DNA of 64,000 nt from Cupriavidus sp. D384 (lineage in GTDB: Bacteria; Pseudomonadota; Gammaproteobacteria; Burkholderiales; Burkholderiaceae), in contig NZ_BBQI01000099.1 in the NCBI RefSeq assembly GCF_001652915.1, positions 1 to 64,000 on the forward strand, read 5' to 3'. The notes under the pieces were generated by a model. That model did not search any database and was not told the origin of the DNA. It saw only the letters and a program-made list of their open reading frames with translations. Positions within the stretch are counted from its first letter, which is position 1, and each line of letters starts with the position of its first letter. Both the position numbers and the translations under genes were made by a program. Below are positions 33,611-42,874 of this stretch, in pieces.

Positions 33611-34948
33611 TCAGTGGGTGGCCATGCCCCAGGCCAGCAGCGCCACGATGTAGATCGCGCCGACCCAGAACATCATGATCACGGTGTAGCCCATCACGTC
33701 CTTGAGCTTGAGCTTCGAGAGCGCCAGCGCCGGCAGGATCCAGAACGGCTGCACCAGGTCGTTCCACGCGTTGCCCAGCATCACCGACATCGACGTCTGT
33801 GCCACCGAGCTGCCGATGGCCTTGGCCGCATCGATCATGAACGGACCCTGGATCACCCAGTGGCCGCCACCCGACGGGGCAAAGAAGTTGATGACGAAGC
33901 TGCTGACCAGGCCCCAGAACGGCAGGGTCTGCGGCGTGGCGATATCGACGAACACGCGCGAGATGGTATCCACCAGCCCCGAGCCCGCCATCACCGCCAT
34001 GATGCCTGCGTAGAACGGATACTGCAGGATGATGCCTGAAATCGTCTTGATGCCTTCGTTCAGCTTGGCGACGTAGTTGGCCGGGGTGCCCAGCAGCAGC
34101 ACGCCGATAAACAGGATCAGGAAGTTGATCAGGTTCAGGTCCAGCGTGCCGCCCTGCACGAAGTACAGCGCCGCATAGGCCAGGCCGCACAGGCCGATCA
34201 GCAGGCTCAGCAGGCGGCTGTTGTTCATGCGCGCGGCCAGCGTGTTCTCGATGCCCATGCTGTGGCCGCCGGCCGCAGATTCCTTCGTCTCCGGTTCTTC
34301 CTTGATCTCGGCCACGTCCTTGGCGTCACGCGGATGCAGCATCGCGTTGAGCAGCGGCAGCGTGACGATCACGGCCAGGCTGGTCAGGAGCATCGGCACC
34401 GAGAAGATGGTGTCCTTGAGCGCGATCACGCCCATCAGCTTTTCCATCGGGTGTCCCGGCGTGGAGATCAGCACCGGGATGCTGGCGGACAGGCCCAGGC
34501 CGTACATCGTGAAGCCGCTGTAGGCCGAGGCAATGATCAGGGGGTAGTGCACGCCCTTGACCTTCACGGCCAGCTTGCGGGCGATGATGCCGCCGATCAC
34601 CAGACCGAAGCCCCAGTTCAGGTAGCTGCCGATGCCGCCAACCAGCGTCGCCACAATGATGGCGCCACGCGGCGTTGCCACGCGCGCCACGATGCTGTTC
34701 AGGAAGCGGTCGACCAGCGGGGCGGTAGCCAGCACATAGCCCATGGCCAGGATCACGGCCATCTGCGTGGTGAACGAGAGCAGGTTCCAGAAACCCTTGC
34801 CCCAGTTCATGATGATGGCGTTGGCGCCCTGCCCCTCCACCACCATCGCCATCACCATGCTGAGCAGCGTCAGGCCGATGGCAAATACGAAGGGGTCCGG
34901 CAAGTACCGGCGCATCAGTTCGGTAAAGAACCCGGCAACCTTGTTCAA
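33611..34948 (-). CDS. Short-chain fatty acid transporter (AtoE family)
   Basis: A 445-residue inner-membrane permease of the AtoE/TIGR00366 type. It has about ten or more hydrophobic segments and the motifs RYLPDPFVFAIGLT, GSYLNWGFGLVIGGI and FFAPSGGGHWVIQGPF. The start is TTG at 34948: AGGAGA lies eight bases upstream and the sequence then reads NKVAGFFTELM as relatives do, although the frame is open above. It heads the yciI-cyclase-catC-pcaD unit and should import the acid or lactone that the operon consumes; the substrate is not known. Confidence 0.92.
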   Translation of the reverse strand: MNKVAGFFTELMRRYLPDPFVFAIGLTLLSMVMAMVVEGQGANAIIMNWGKGFWNLLSFTTQMAVILAMGYVLATAPLVDRFLNSIVARVATPRGAIIVATLVGGIGSYLNWGFGLVIGGIIARKLAVKVKGVHYPLIIASAYSGFTMYGLGLSASIPVLISTPGHPMEKLMGVIALKDTIFSVPMLLTSLAVIVTLPLLNAMLHPRDAKDVAEIKEEPETKESAAGGHSMGIENTLAARMNNSRLLSLLIGLCGLAYAALYFVQGGTLDLNLINFLILFIGVLLLGTPANYVAKLNEGIKTISGIILQYPFYAGIMAVMAGSGLVDTISRVFVDIATPQTLPFWGLVSSFVINFFAPSGGGHWVIQGPFMIDAAKAIGSSVAQTSMSVMLGNAWNDLVQPFWILPALALSKLKLKDVMGYTVIMMFWVGAIYIVALLAWGMATH

Positions 34949-34974
34949 GGCTTGTCTCCTGAGAGTCGAAATGA

Positions 34975-35121
34975 CCGCATATCGAACCAGCGTTCTATAT
35001 GCGAACGTCTTTTGTACATGGCCGGGAGCGTAAGACTTTGGATCACGCAAAGTCAAGGCAATGAATTGCCTGATTCATTCTGCAGGGCACAACAATTCGA
35101 TGTTGCAGCGCAGCGCAACAT
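34975..35121 (-). promoter_or_regulatory. Dyad stack upstream of the AtoE-CatC operon
   Basis: Reading the transcribed (minus) strand, GTTCGATATGCGG (34975-34987) and GTTCGCATATAGAAC (34992-35006) repeat a GTTCG-ATAT core. Further up lie perfect inverted repeats GACTTTG/CAAAGTC (35034-35054), AGGCAAT-GA-ATTGCCT (35056-35071) and ATGTTGC/GCAACAT (35100-35121). The GTTCGATA core resembles boxes bound by IclR-type PcaR/CatR-like regulators of the beta-ketoadipate pathway; that match is by eye. The remaining gap to 35355 contains only the BON gene's downstream hairpins. Confidence 0.5.
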
Positions 35122-35282
35122 GACCCCGGCCGAATGGCAGGAAGTCTGGTCTGATTCAGGGGGAAATGGGGATTTTGCGCTGCAGCATCAACCTTTCAGG
35201 CCAGAAAGGCTGGTGACCGGTATCCGCACAGAACGCGCGGCCCGAAATGCGGGTATCAGGGCCCGATTCGCCAGCCAGGAAG

Positions 35283-35303
35283 GCCCGGGGCGCGGCCGGG
35301 CCC
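35283..35303 (-). terminator. Possible terminator hairpin after the BON gene
   Basis: GGCCCGG and CCGGGCC pair across a seven-base loop, 53 bases beyond the BON-protein stop. A second stem CCTTTC/GAAAGG lies at 35192-35209. Neither has a T-run, so termination is only suggested. Confidence 0.3.
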
Positions 35304-35355
35304 TCGACATCAACCGCCGTGGAGGATCGATCAACCGATTCGCCGATCCTTCGTA

Positions 35356-36003
35356 TCAACGAATGCGCAGTTCGTTGTGGACGTCCTTCACGCCCATGAC
35401 ATGGTCGGCAATGTCCTCGATGCGATGCTTGTCACTGCGGTCGTGGGCCGCGCCTCGCAGGGTGACCACACCGTCGGCAACATCGACCTCTACTTCGCGC
35501 AGATCGACATGGCCGTCGTGGGCCAGGCGCATGCAGACATCGTCGCGAATGCGCGCGTCCGAGCGGACGTAGCCCTTGGGCCAGACTGGCTCGGATCGAT
35601 GAACCGGCTCGCCATAGCCTCCGCCGTACCCTCCGCCATGGCCGTCACCGTACCCGCGCTCTGCCTCGCGTGGCACACCGGCGACGCGCCCCCCTGCCCC
35701 GGCCCGATGGCGCAGCGCGCCGTCCTCGTGCCGGTCCTGCCAGTTCACGTCGGCTGCGCGGTGCCAGCGGGCGCGGCCGGGCGCCGTGCGCAGGCCGTCG
35801 TCGTCGGCAATGCCATAGGCGGCCGGGTCGACATGCGATGTTTCGTAGGCGCTTGCGTCGGGGCGCGGCCCTCGTGCCCATGGCCGCGGATACGAATCCG
35901 GTCCACCGAAATCCTCGGTCTGGTCGTGCACGGCCCAGTCGCTGCCTTCACCGGGCACACCGGGGCGGAACCAGGGGTTTTTCTGCTGCGTCTTCTGTGT
36001 CAT
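35356..36003 (-). CDS. BON-domain protein with Gly-rich linker
   Basis: A 215-residue protein whose C-terminal 70 residues form a BON domain (DARIRDDVCMRLAHDGHVDL, EVEVDVADGVVTLRGAAHDR, MGVKDVHNELRIR), a module that binds membranes or phospholipid surfaces. The N-terminal 140 residues are low-complexity, rich in Pro, Arg, His and Gly, including a GGGYGGGYGE stretch. There is no signal peptide, so it may be cytoplasmic. The ATG at 36003 has AAGGAGA upstream; the frame continues open far upstream through the LysR gene on the same strand but without meaning. Likely a stress-related protein, by analogy. Confidence 0.82.
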   Translation of the reverse strand: MTQKTQQKNPWFRPGVPGEGSDWAVHDQTEDFGGPDSYPRPWARGPRPDASAYETSHVDPAAYGIADDDGLRTAPGRARWHRAADVNWQDRHEDGALRHRAGAGGRVAGVPREAERGYGDGHGGGYGGGYGEPVHRSEPVWPKGYVRSDARIRDDVCMRLAHDGHVDLREVEVDVADGVVTLRGAAHDRSDKHRIEDIADHVMGVKDVHNELRIR

Positions 36004-36166
36004 CTGGGTCTCCTTAGCGCGTCTGCCGCAATCTTCGGAATCCACGCAAGTTCTGTACCGCTGCGAATGGGCCGGAACTACCGCTGAAATCCCGCCATAT
36101 TGGGGATACGCGAGGGCCACCCGTGTAGACCTGCCCCCCGCGATGGAAGATTTACCGCACGGTGCC

Positions 36167-37066
36167 TCAGTCCGTATCCAGCCTTGCGCGCAGGAAATCC
36201 ACAAAGGCACGCACCTTGGGCGATGCCACGGCACCGCGCGGGAATACCGCGTTGAAGTCCTGCGCCGGGCCGGTCCAGTCGGGTAGCACGCGCCGCAGCC
36301 GGCCGGCCTTGACGTCGGCGGCCATGCTCCGGTGCATCGCCAGTGAAATCCCCTGCCCGGCGCACAGCGCATCGTGCAGCAACGCCGGATCGCTGGCGAC
36401 GATGACCGGATCCACGCTGAAGTACTGGGTTCGCCCCCCTTCCTTGCGCAGCGGCCACGCATAGCCTCGCTCGCGGCGCGCCTGGTGCAGCGTCAGCGTG
36501 GCATGGCCTTCGAGTTCGGATGGGTGCGCCGGCGTGCCCGCGCGCTTCAGATAGGCAGGGCTGGCATAAACGCCCGTGGCAAAGCTGCCAAGCCGGCGCG
36601 CCAACAGGTCGGAATCGGGCAATACGCCCAGGCGCAGCGCGACGTCGATGTCATCGGCCACCAGATCCAGCGGCACGTGCGACGCCAGGATTTCGAGCCT
36701 GACGTCGGGGCAGGCCGTGCGGAAATCGGCCAGCAGCGGCGCAATCCACGCCGCGCCGAACGAATACGGCAGCGTGACACGCAGCCAGCCACGCGGGCCG
36801 GCCTGCAACTGCTGGACAGCCGCTTCGGCGTCGTCGATCTGGCGTACCAGATCGCGTGCATGCGCGTAGTACAGCCCGCCCGCCTCGGTCAGCCCGAGCC
36901 GGCGCGTGGTCCGATGCAGCAGTTGGGCGCCCAGTTGCGCCTCCAGTGCCATCACGCGGCGGCTGACGGTGGTCTTCGGCATCTTCAGCAGCCGTGCACC
37001 AGCCGTGAAGCTGCCCGCCTGCACCACGCGTACAAAGATCAGTGTGTCGTTGAGATCCGCAGCCAT
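36167..37066 (-). CDS. LysR-family regulator next to amidase
   Basis: A 299-residue LysR protein of the CrgA/DsdC-like branch: DTLIFVRVVQAGSFTAGARL, MPKTTVSRRVMALEAQLG and HRTTRRLGLTEAG form the winged helix-turn-helix, with the effector domain from about residue 92. It is divergent from the amidase gene across a 132-base gap and probably controls it. The effector is unknown. Confidence 0.92.
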   Translation of the reverse strand: MAADLNDTLIFVRVVQAGSFTAGARLLKMPKTTVSRRVMALEAQLGAQLLHRTTRRLGLTEAGGLYYAHARDLVRQIDDAEAAVQQLQAGPRGWLRVTLPYSFGAAWIAPLLADFRTACPDVRLEILASHVPLDLVADDIDVALRLGVLPDSDLLARRLGSFATGVYASPAYLKRAGTPAHPSELEGHATLTLHQARRERGYAWPLRKEGGRTQYFSVDPVIVASDPALLHDALCAGQGISLAMHRSMAADVKAGRLRRVLPDWTGPAQDFNAVFPRGAVASPKVRAFVDFLRARLDTD

Positions 37067-37198
37067 GGCGGTTCACTCCAGAATCGAAAGTGCGCCGATT
37101 GTCCCACCAATGGGCCAATGATGCCCATCTCGGACGGCTAATCAGCAGCCCGGGCCATCCGTACGATGAGCGCATTCCCACTGCATACCGGAGCAAAC

Positions 37199-38665
37199 AT
37201 GAAACTGAACGAATACGTCGGCCATGACGCGCTGGGCCTTGCCGCCCTGGTCGCCCGCAAGGAAGTCACGCCTCGGGAACTGGCCGAACTGGCGCGCCAG
37301 GCCATCGTCGCCGTCAACCCTGCCATCGGCGCGGTGGTCGAGCACTGGCCCTTGGCCGATGCCGGGCACGCTTCGCCCGATGGCCCCTTTGCGGGCGTAC
37401 CGTTCCTGATCAAGGACCTGGCGATTGCCATGGCCGGCAAGCGGCTGGAACTGGGGTCGCGGATTGCGGCCAGGCTGGTGGCACGGGCCGATTCGACCCT
37501 GATGCAGCGGCTGCGCGCCGCCGGGCTGGTGACGCTGGGCCGCACGACAACGCCCGAAATGGCGTTCAGCACGGCCACCGAATCGGTCCAGCAGGGCCAG
37601 ACCCGCAATCCGTGGGACACGCAGCGCAGCGCGGGCGGATCGAGCGGCGGCGCTGCCGCAGCCGTGGCGGCCGGCATCGTGCCGATGGCGCACGCCACCG
37701 ATGCGGCGGGGTCGATCCGCGTGCCGGCATCCTTTACAGGCCTGTTCGGCCTCAAATCCACGCGCGGGCGGGTCTCGAACGGCCCCGCGCTCGATGAGGT
37801 ATTCGCCGGGCTCGGCGTGCAGGGTGGCCTGAGCCGCACCGTGCGCGACAGCGCCGCGCTGCTCGATGCCATCCATGGCACCGCAGCGGGCGAGCCGTAT
37901 CACACCGCGGCCCCCGCGCAGCCATTCCTGGCCGAAGTGGGCCGCGACCCGGGACGCCTGCGTATCGGGCTGATGCTGGCGCCCTGGAACCATGGCACCG
38001 TGTCACAAGTTGTGACGGACGCCACCAGCGATGCCGCCCGCAAGCTCGAGGCGCTGGGCCACCACGTCGATCTGCTGCAACCGGGCCTGGGCGTGTCATG
38101 GGAAGCCTTTGTCCATGCCAATGCGCAAATCTGGTGTGCCACGCTGGTGAACTGGACCGACGCCATCGCTGCCCAGACTGGCCGCCGCGTGGATGCCGAT
38201 ACGCTGGAGCCCGCCACGCTGGCCGCCTACCGCTACGGCCAGCGCGTTACCGGCCCGGCCTTCGCCGCGGCGCTGGACGTGCGAAATGCCGTCACGCGCG
38301 CCACGGCCGGCTGGTTCGAGAACGCCGATATCATCATGACGCCCACTATGCCGGACCTGCCCGAACCGGTGGGCACCTACGCCGTGGGCGCCGGTCAGAT
38401 GGATGGGTTGGCGTGGACCGACCGCGTGTTCCGGCACTCGCCCTTCACCCCGGCCTTCAACGTGGCCGGCCTGCCCGCGATGTCCGTGCCGATGGCCGCC
38501 GCGCCGGCCGGGCCGCATGCCGGCCTGCCGATCGGGATCCAGTTCGGCGCCGCCTTTGCGCAGGAAGCCACGCTGCTGCGCCTGGCCGGACAGATCGAAC
38601 AGGCCCACCCGTGGGCGAACCGGCGGCCGGCGGTATGGGCAGGGGCTGCCAACGCATTAGAATGA
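37199..38665 (+). CDS. Amidase (amidase-signature family)
   Basis: A 488-residue hydrolase of amides. The Ser-Ser-Lys machinery is visible: K72 in FLIKDLAIA, the serines of AGGSSGGAAA (148-149) and the nucleophile S172 in TDAAGSIRVP. Length is typical. An ATG at 37166 lacks a ribosome site; the ATG at 37199 follows GGAGCAAAC and is preferred. There is no signal peptide. Divergent from a LysR gene; the substrate is unknown. Confidence 0.92.
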   Translation: MKLNEYVGHDALGLAALVARKEVTPRELAELARQAIVAVNPAIGAVVEHWPLADAGHASPDGPFAGVPFLIKDLAIAMAGKRLELGSRIAARLVARADSTLMQRLRAAGLVTLGRTTTPEMAFSTATESVQQGQTRNPWDTQRSAGGSSGGAAAAVAAGIVPMAHATDAAGSIRVPASFTGLFGLKSTRGRVSNGPALDEVFAGLGVQGGLSRTVRDSAALLDAIHGTAAGEPYHTAAPAQPFLAEVGRDPGRLRIGLMLAPWNHGTVSQVVTDATSDAARKLEALGHHVDLLQPGLGVSWEAFVHANAQIWCATLVNWTDAIAAQTGRRVDADTLEPATLAAYRYGQRVTGPAFAAALDVRNAVTRATAGWFENADIIMTPTMPDLPEPVGTYAVGAGQMDGLAWTDRVFRHSPFTPAFNVAGLPAMSVPMAAAPAGPHAGLPIGIQFGAAFAQEATLLRLAGQIEQAHPWANRRPAVWAGAANALE

Positions 38666-38704
38666 TGCGCCGGTCCTGGCCCTGTCCTAGTCATCTCTGC
38701 ACCC

Positions 38705-39631
38705 ATGATTCCGTCCGTCTCCGCCCTGCACAACCGCCTGAAGATGCAGCACCTGCGCCTGCTGGTGGCCATCGAGGAACGCGGATCGCTGCGCCAGGCG
38801 GCCGAGGCGCTGACACTCTCGCAGCCGGCCGTCAGCAAGATGCTGCAGGACATGGAAGACCTGCTGGGCGTGGCGCTGTTCGAACGGCACGCGCGCGGCC
38901 TGCGGCCCACGCGCTTTGGCGGCGCGGCCACGCGTTACGCCAAGCTCGTGTTTGCCGACATGGCCGGGTTGCGCGATGAACTGGTGGCGCTGGAGTCGGG
39001 CAAGATCGGCCGGGTACGCGTTGGCGCGGTGATGGCCCCCACGCCGGGGCTGCTCGCCAGCGCGATCCGGCAGCTCAACCGCGATCATCCGCAGCTTGAG
39101 ATCGCCGTGCAGGTAGACACCAGTGATGTGCTGATGCCCCAACTGGAGCGCGACCAGCTGGATGTGGTACTGGGCCGCGTGCCCGAGGGCTGGGACAGCG
39201 GCGCGCTGGATTTCGAGCAGCTTGGCGACGAAGGCCTGGCCATCGTGGTGGGGCCGCAGCATCCGCTGGCGCGCCAGCGCACCCCGGCCTTTGCCGAGCT
39301 GACCCGCTATCCGTGGATCATGCAGCCCCGCCCCAGCCCGATGCGGGCGCTGCTCGACCGTTCATTCGAGGACGCCGGCGTGCCCGCGCCACCGTCGACC
39401 ATCGAGACGGCCGCCGTGCTGATGACCACTTCGCTGCTGATCGACAGCGAACTTGTCGCCGTGCTGCCCGAATCGGTGGCCGCGTACTACGCACAGCTGG
39501 GCGCGCTGGCCGTGCTGCCGCTGCCCCTGCCGATCAAGCTCGGGCCCTACGGCATCGTTACCCGGCGCGGCCGCCCGGTATCGGCGTCGATGAGCCTGCT
39601 GATCGATACGCTGCGCGCCCACGCCGCCTAG
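38705..39631 (+). CDS. LysR-family regulator (GbpR-like)
   Basis: A 308-residue LysR protein with an N-terminus (LKMQHLRLLVAIEERGSLRQ, then SQPAVSKMLQDMEDLLG) and DNA-binding RPTRFGGAATRYA characteristic of the GbpR/PcaQ branch, which often regulates sugar-acid or aromatic uptake. It lies just before and convergent to the DapA-like aldolase gene, so it may regulate the sugar-acid cluster that follows. That link is inference from position. Confidence 0.9.
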   Translation: MIPSVSALHNRLKMQHLRLLVAIEERGSLRQAAEALTLSQPAVSKMLQDMEDLLGVALFERHARGLRPTRFGGAATRYAKLVFADMAGLRDELVALESGKIGRVRVGAVMAPTPGLLASAIRQLNRDHPQLEIAVQVDTSDVLMPQLERDQLDVVLGRVPEGWDSGALDFEQLGDEGLAIVVGPQHPLARQRTPAFAELTRYPWIMQPRPSPMRALLDRSFEDAGVPAPPSTIETAAVLMTTSLLIDSELVAVLPESVAAYYAQLGALAVLPLPLPIKLGPYGIVTRRGRPVSASMSLLIDTLRAHAA

Positions 39632-39645
39632 CCCCGCTGGCCGGC

Positions 39646-40590
39646 TCAGCGTCCCCAGCGCAGCACCAGCGGATCGAGCCGGCGGGCCACCTTCAGCAAA
39701 CCCTCGCGCGTGGCCGGATGCATGGGCTGCAGCGGATGACGCACGGCATCCGAACGGATCACGCCGCCCTCCTGCATCAGCACCTTGGCCGTGGCCAGCC
39801 AGCCCTGGCGGTTTTCGTAGTTGATCAGTGGCAGCCATTGCTGGTAACGGTCTGCCGCCGCTTCGGCGTCGCCGGCCTGCCAGGCGTCCAGGATCTGGCG
39901 GATGCCGTCCGGATAGCCAGCACCGGTCATGGCGCCCGTGGCCCCGGCCTCCAGGTCGGCCATCAGCGTAATGGCCTCCTCGCCGTCCCAGGGCCCCACG
40001 ATGGCATCGCCGCCCAGCGCGATCAGTTCACGCAGCTTGGCGGCCGCCTGGGGCACCTCGATCTTGAAATACGACACATTGGCAAGTTCGCGGGCCATGC
40101 GCGCCAGGAACGGCGCCGACAGCGTGGTGCCGCTGACCGGCGCATCCTGGATCATGATCGGGATGTCGATGGCTGCCGATACCGTGGCAAAGAACTCGTA
40201 GATGCTGCGTTCCGGCACACGGATCGTGGCGCCGTGGTAAGGCGGCATGACCATCACCATGGCGGCGCCGGCGTCCTGCGCGGCACGGCTGCGCTCGGCA
40301 CAGATGCGCGAGCTGAAATGCGTGGTGGTGACGATCACGGGCACGCGGCCGGCCACGTGGTCGAGCACGGTCGTCATCAGCAGCTGGCGCTCGTCGTCGG
40401 TCAGCACGAACTGCTCCGAGAAATTCGCCAGGATGCAGATGCCGTGCGACCCGGCATCGATCATGAAGTCGATGCAGCGGCGCTGGCCGTCCAGATCCAG
40501 CCCGCCCTGGGCATCGAAAATGGTCGGTGCCACCGGAAACACGCCACGATACTGGGCCGGGGTGGGCACCGGGGCCGGGGTCACGGTCAT
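39646..40590 (-). CDS. DapA-family aldolase/dehydratase with altered active site
   Basis: A 314-residue TIM-barrel lyase of the dihydrodipicolinate synthase superfamily. The Schiff-base lysine is K176 in VSYFKIEVP. The usual catalytic tyrosine motif YNxP is replaced by QDAP (Q148, D149), as in branches that act on keto-deoxy sugar acids rather than in lysine synthesis. AAGGAGA seven bases before the ATG at 40590 supports the start. It is divergent from the Bug receptor gene, and its product would fit as the aldol-cleavage or dehydration step after the enolase-type dehydratase at 42875. Confidence 0.9.
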   Translation of the reverse strand: MTVTPAPVPTPAQYRGVFPVAPTIFDAQGGLDLDGQRRCIDFMIDAGSHGICILANFSEQFVLTDDERQLLMTTVLDHVAGRVPVIVTTTHFSSRICAERSRAAQDAGAAMVMVMPPYHGATIRVPERSIYEFFATVSAAIDIPIMIQDAPVSGTTLSAPFLARMARELANVSYFKIEVPQAAAKLRELIALGGDAIVGPWDGEEAITLMADLEAGATGAMTGAGYPDGIRQILDAWQAGDAEAAADRYQQWLPLINYENRQGWLATAKVLMQEGGVIRSDAVRHPLQPMHPATREGLLKVARRLDPLVLRWGR

Positions 40591-40846
40591 GCTGGTCTCC
40601 TTGTTGTCATGTGCGGCCAACTATACGGGCCGCCGGGGCGGCCTGCCTATTGAATCCTGCGCATACGGTGATCGCCTGTGGTGATCGCTCGCCGGCATGG
40701 CCGTCCGGGCCGCATGCCGGCCGTGCCGCGTTAACCCGGATATCAGCGCCACTTATCGCCGCTTCAGAAATGCTCAGTTTTCGGAGGGTACTCATCTCCG
40801 TATAGTGGACGTCACGCAGCGCAGACTGCCTACGACGGAGACAGAC

Positions 40847-41812
40847 ATGAAGACATGGATGGCCGGCACCCTGGCCGGCATCGCGGTGTTTGGCATGGCG
40901 GCGCCATGCGCCTGGGCCGACGACGCCCGCCCGATCCGCATGATGGTGGGGGCGGCCCCCGGCGGCGGCACCGACATCATGGCGCGCATCGTTTCAGACA
41001 AGCTGTCCGCCATCCTGAAGCAGCCCGTGGTGGTGGACAACCGCCCCGGCGCCTCGAACACCATCGCCGCCGACATCACGGCCAAGGCGCAGCCCGATGG
41101 CAACACGCTGCTGATGGGCGTATCGACATCGCAGGCCATTGCGCCGCACCTGCTCAAGCTGCAGTTCAACCCGTTGAAAGACCTGGTGCCCGTGGCGCTG
41201 GTGGCCCAGGTGCCCAACGTACTGGTGGTGAACACCCAGTTGCCGATCCAGGACGCGAAGACGCTGGTGGCGCAGATCCAGGCCAACCCTGACAAGTATC
41301 GCTACAGCTCGTCCGGCGTCGGCAGCACGCAGCACCTTGCGGCGGCGGCCTTTGTACACCAGATCCACGGCAAGATGCTCCACGTTCCCTACAAGAGCAG
41401 CGCCAGCGGTCTGGTGGACCTGATGGGCGGCCAGGTGGACATGAGCTTCGAGACCATGCCGTCGGTCATCAACCATATCAAGGCCGGCAAGCTGCGCGCA
41501 CTGGCGGTGACCTCCGACAAGCGCTCGGCGCTGCTGCCCAACGTGCCCACGCTCAAGGAAGCCGGCGTGCCCGATATCCAGGCCAACACCTGGTACGGTG
41601 TCTACGCCACCGGCGGCACGCCGCCGGCCACGTTGCAGAAGATCAGCGCAGCCATGGCCCAGGTCATGAAGGACCCCGACACGATCCGCCGCCTGGCCGA
41701 CGTGGGTGCCGTGCCCGGCGCGATGGACCCCGCCCAATTCGACGCCTTCTCGCGCAGCGAATACGCGCGCTACGGCAAGCTGATCGCCGAACTCGGCGTG
41801 AAACTCGACTGA
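40847..41812 (+). CDS. Bug/TctC-family periplasmic receptor
   Basis: A 321-residue extracytoplasmic solute receptor. A signal peptide of about 25 residues (ends CAWADD) is followed by the family pattern PIRMMVGAAPGGGTDIMARI, VDNRPGASNTIAAD and AQPDGNTLLMG. GGAG six bases before the ATG at 40847 sets the start. Receptors of this family bind carboxylates and normally work with TctA/TctB, neither of which is nearby. It leads a three-gene unit with PdxA2-like and enolase-family genes, so the ligand is probably a sugar acid. TATAGT at 40801 could be its -10. Confidence 0.93.
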   Translation: MKTWMAGTLAGIAVFGMAAPCAWADDARPIRMMVGAAPGGGTDIMARIVSDKLSAILKQPVVVDNRPGASNTIAADITAKAQPDGNTLLMGVSTSQAIAPHLLKLQFNPLKDLVPVALVAQVPNVLVVNTQLPIQDAKTLVAQIQANPDKYRYSSSGVGSTQHLAAAAFVHQIHGKMLHVPYKSSASGLVDLMGGQVDMSFETMPSVINHIKAGKLRALAVTSDKRSALLPNVPTLKEAGVPDIQANTWYGVYATGGTPPATLQKISAAMAQVMKDPDTIRRLADVGAVPGAMDPAQFDAFSRSEYARYGKLIAELGVKLD

Positions 41813-42850
41813 ATGGACCAAGACATGCCCCAACGTCCCCGTATTGCCATGGTGCTCGGCGATCCCGCCGGCATCGGCCCCGAACTGATTGCCCGGTTGC
41901 TGGCCGACCCCGTTGCCGCGCAGGCGCGCATCCTGCTGATCGCCGACCGCGACGAATGGCGGCGCGGCATGGAAGTGGCCGGTGTGAGCCTGTCGCTGCC
42001 CGAAGTCGATCGGCCCGACTTCCAGGGCACCGAGCAGGGCCCGCGCCTGTATCACTGGAATCTGGACGACAAACCCGCCTACCCGCGTGGCGAGGCCAGC
42101 GCGGCCGGTGGCCGCTACTGCCTGGGTACGCTGCAGCTGGCCGTGACGCTGGCCCAGGCGGGCCAGGCCGATGCCATCCTGTTCGGCCCGCTCAACAAGA
42201 GTTCGATGCACGCGGCCGGCATGGGCCACAACGACGAACTGCACTGGTTTGCCGAGAAGCTGGGCTACCGTGGCCCGTTCTGCGAATTCAATGTGCTGGA
42301 CGGCCTGTGGACATCGCGCGTGACGTCGCACGTCGCCATCAAGGAAGTGCCTGCGCTGATTACCCCGGCCCGCGTGCGCGACGCCATCGACCTGATCGAC
42401 AACGCGCTGCGCCGCGCCGGCGTGACCACCCCGCGCATTGCCGTATGCGGCCTGAACCCGCATAACGGCGACAACGGCGCCTTCGGCCGCGAGGAAATCG
42501 ACGTGATCGGCCCGGCCGTGGCCGAGGCGCAGTCGCGCGGTGTGGCGGCGCAAGGCCCATTCCCGGCCGACACGATTTTCCTGAAGGTACAGGGCGGCCC
42601 GGACCAGCGCCAGTTCGACGCCATCGTCACGATGTACCACGACCAGGGCCAGATCGGCATCAAGCTGATGGGCTTCTCGCGCGGCGTGACGGTTCAGGGC
42701 GGCCTGCCCGTGCCGATCACCACGCCGGCCCACGGCACCGCATTCGACATCACGCAGCAGGGCCGCGCCAATCCGGGCGCCACGCTGCAAGCCTTCCACC
42801 TGGCCTGCCAGATGGGTGCCCGCCGGCTGGCGGACGCCCGCGCCGCCTGA
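41813..42850 (+). CDS. PdxA-family dehydrogenase (PdxA2-like)
   Basis: A 345-residue NAD-dependent dehydrogenase homologous to 4-hydroxythreonine-4-phosphate dehydrogenase. Motifs: MVLGDPAGIGPE, the metal-binding histidine regions MGHNDELHWFAEKLG and SHVAIKEVP, and TMYHDQGQIGIKLMGF. Because it sits in a sugar-acid cluster between a Bug receptor and an enolase-family dehydratase, it more likely oxidises a four-carbon acid phosphate (threonate/erythronate type) than serves vitamin B6 synthesis. It starts directly after the receptor stop. Confidence 0.9.
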   Translation: MDQDMPQRPRIAMVLGDPAGIGPELIARLLADPVAAQARILLIADRDEWRRGMEVAGVSLSLPEVDRPDFQGTEQGPRLYHWNLDDKPAYPRGEASAAGGRYCLGTLQLAVTLAQAGQADAILFGPLNKSSMHAAGMGHNDELHWFAEKLGYRGPFCEFNVLDGLWTSRVTSHVAIKEVPALITPARVRDAIDLIDNALRRAGVTTPRIAVCGLNPHNGDNGAFGREEIDVIGPAVAEAQSRGVAAQGPFPADTIFLKVQGGPDQRQFDAIVTMYHDQGQIGIKLMGFSRGVTVQGGLPVPITTPAHGTAFDITQQGRANPGATLQAFHLACQMGARRLADARAA

Positions 42851-42874
42851 CTCCAACGCCACCAGGACTCCACC

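Noticed and set aside
31898..34039. A 713-codon open frame on the plus strand
   Set aside because: It is opposite five short genes that each match a family.
34921..35056. A 36-residue N-terminal extension of the AtoE-type transporter
   Set aside because: The extension has no ribosome site and no family support; TTG at 34948 has AGGAGA at the proper distance and fits relatives.
35156..35359. A small minus-strand frame downstream of the BON gene
   Set aside because: No ribosome site, no family match, and it spans hairpins that look like a 3' end.
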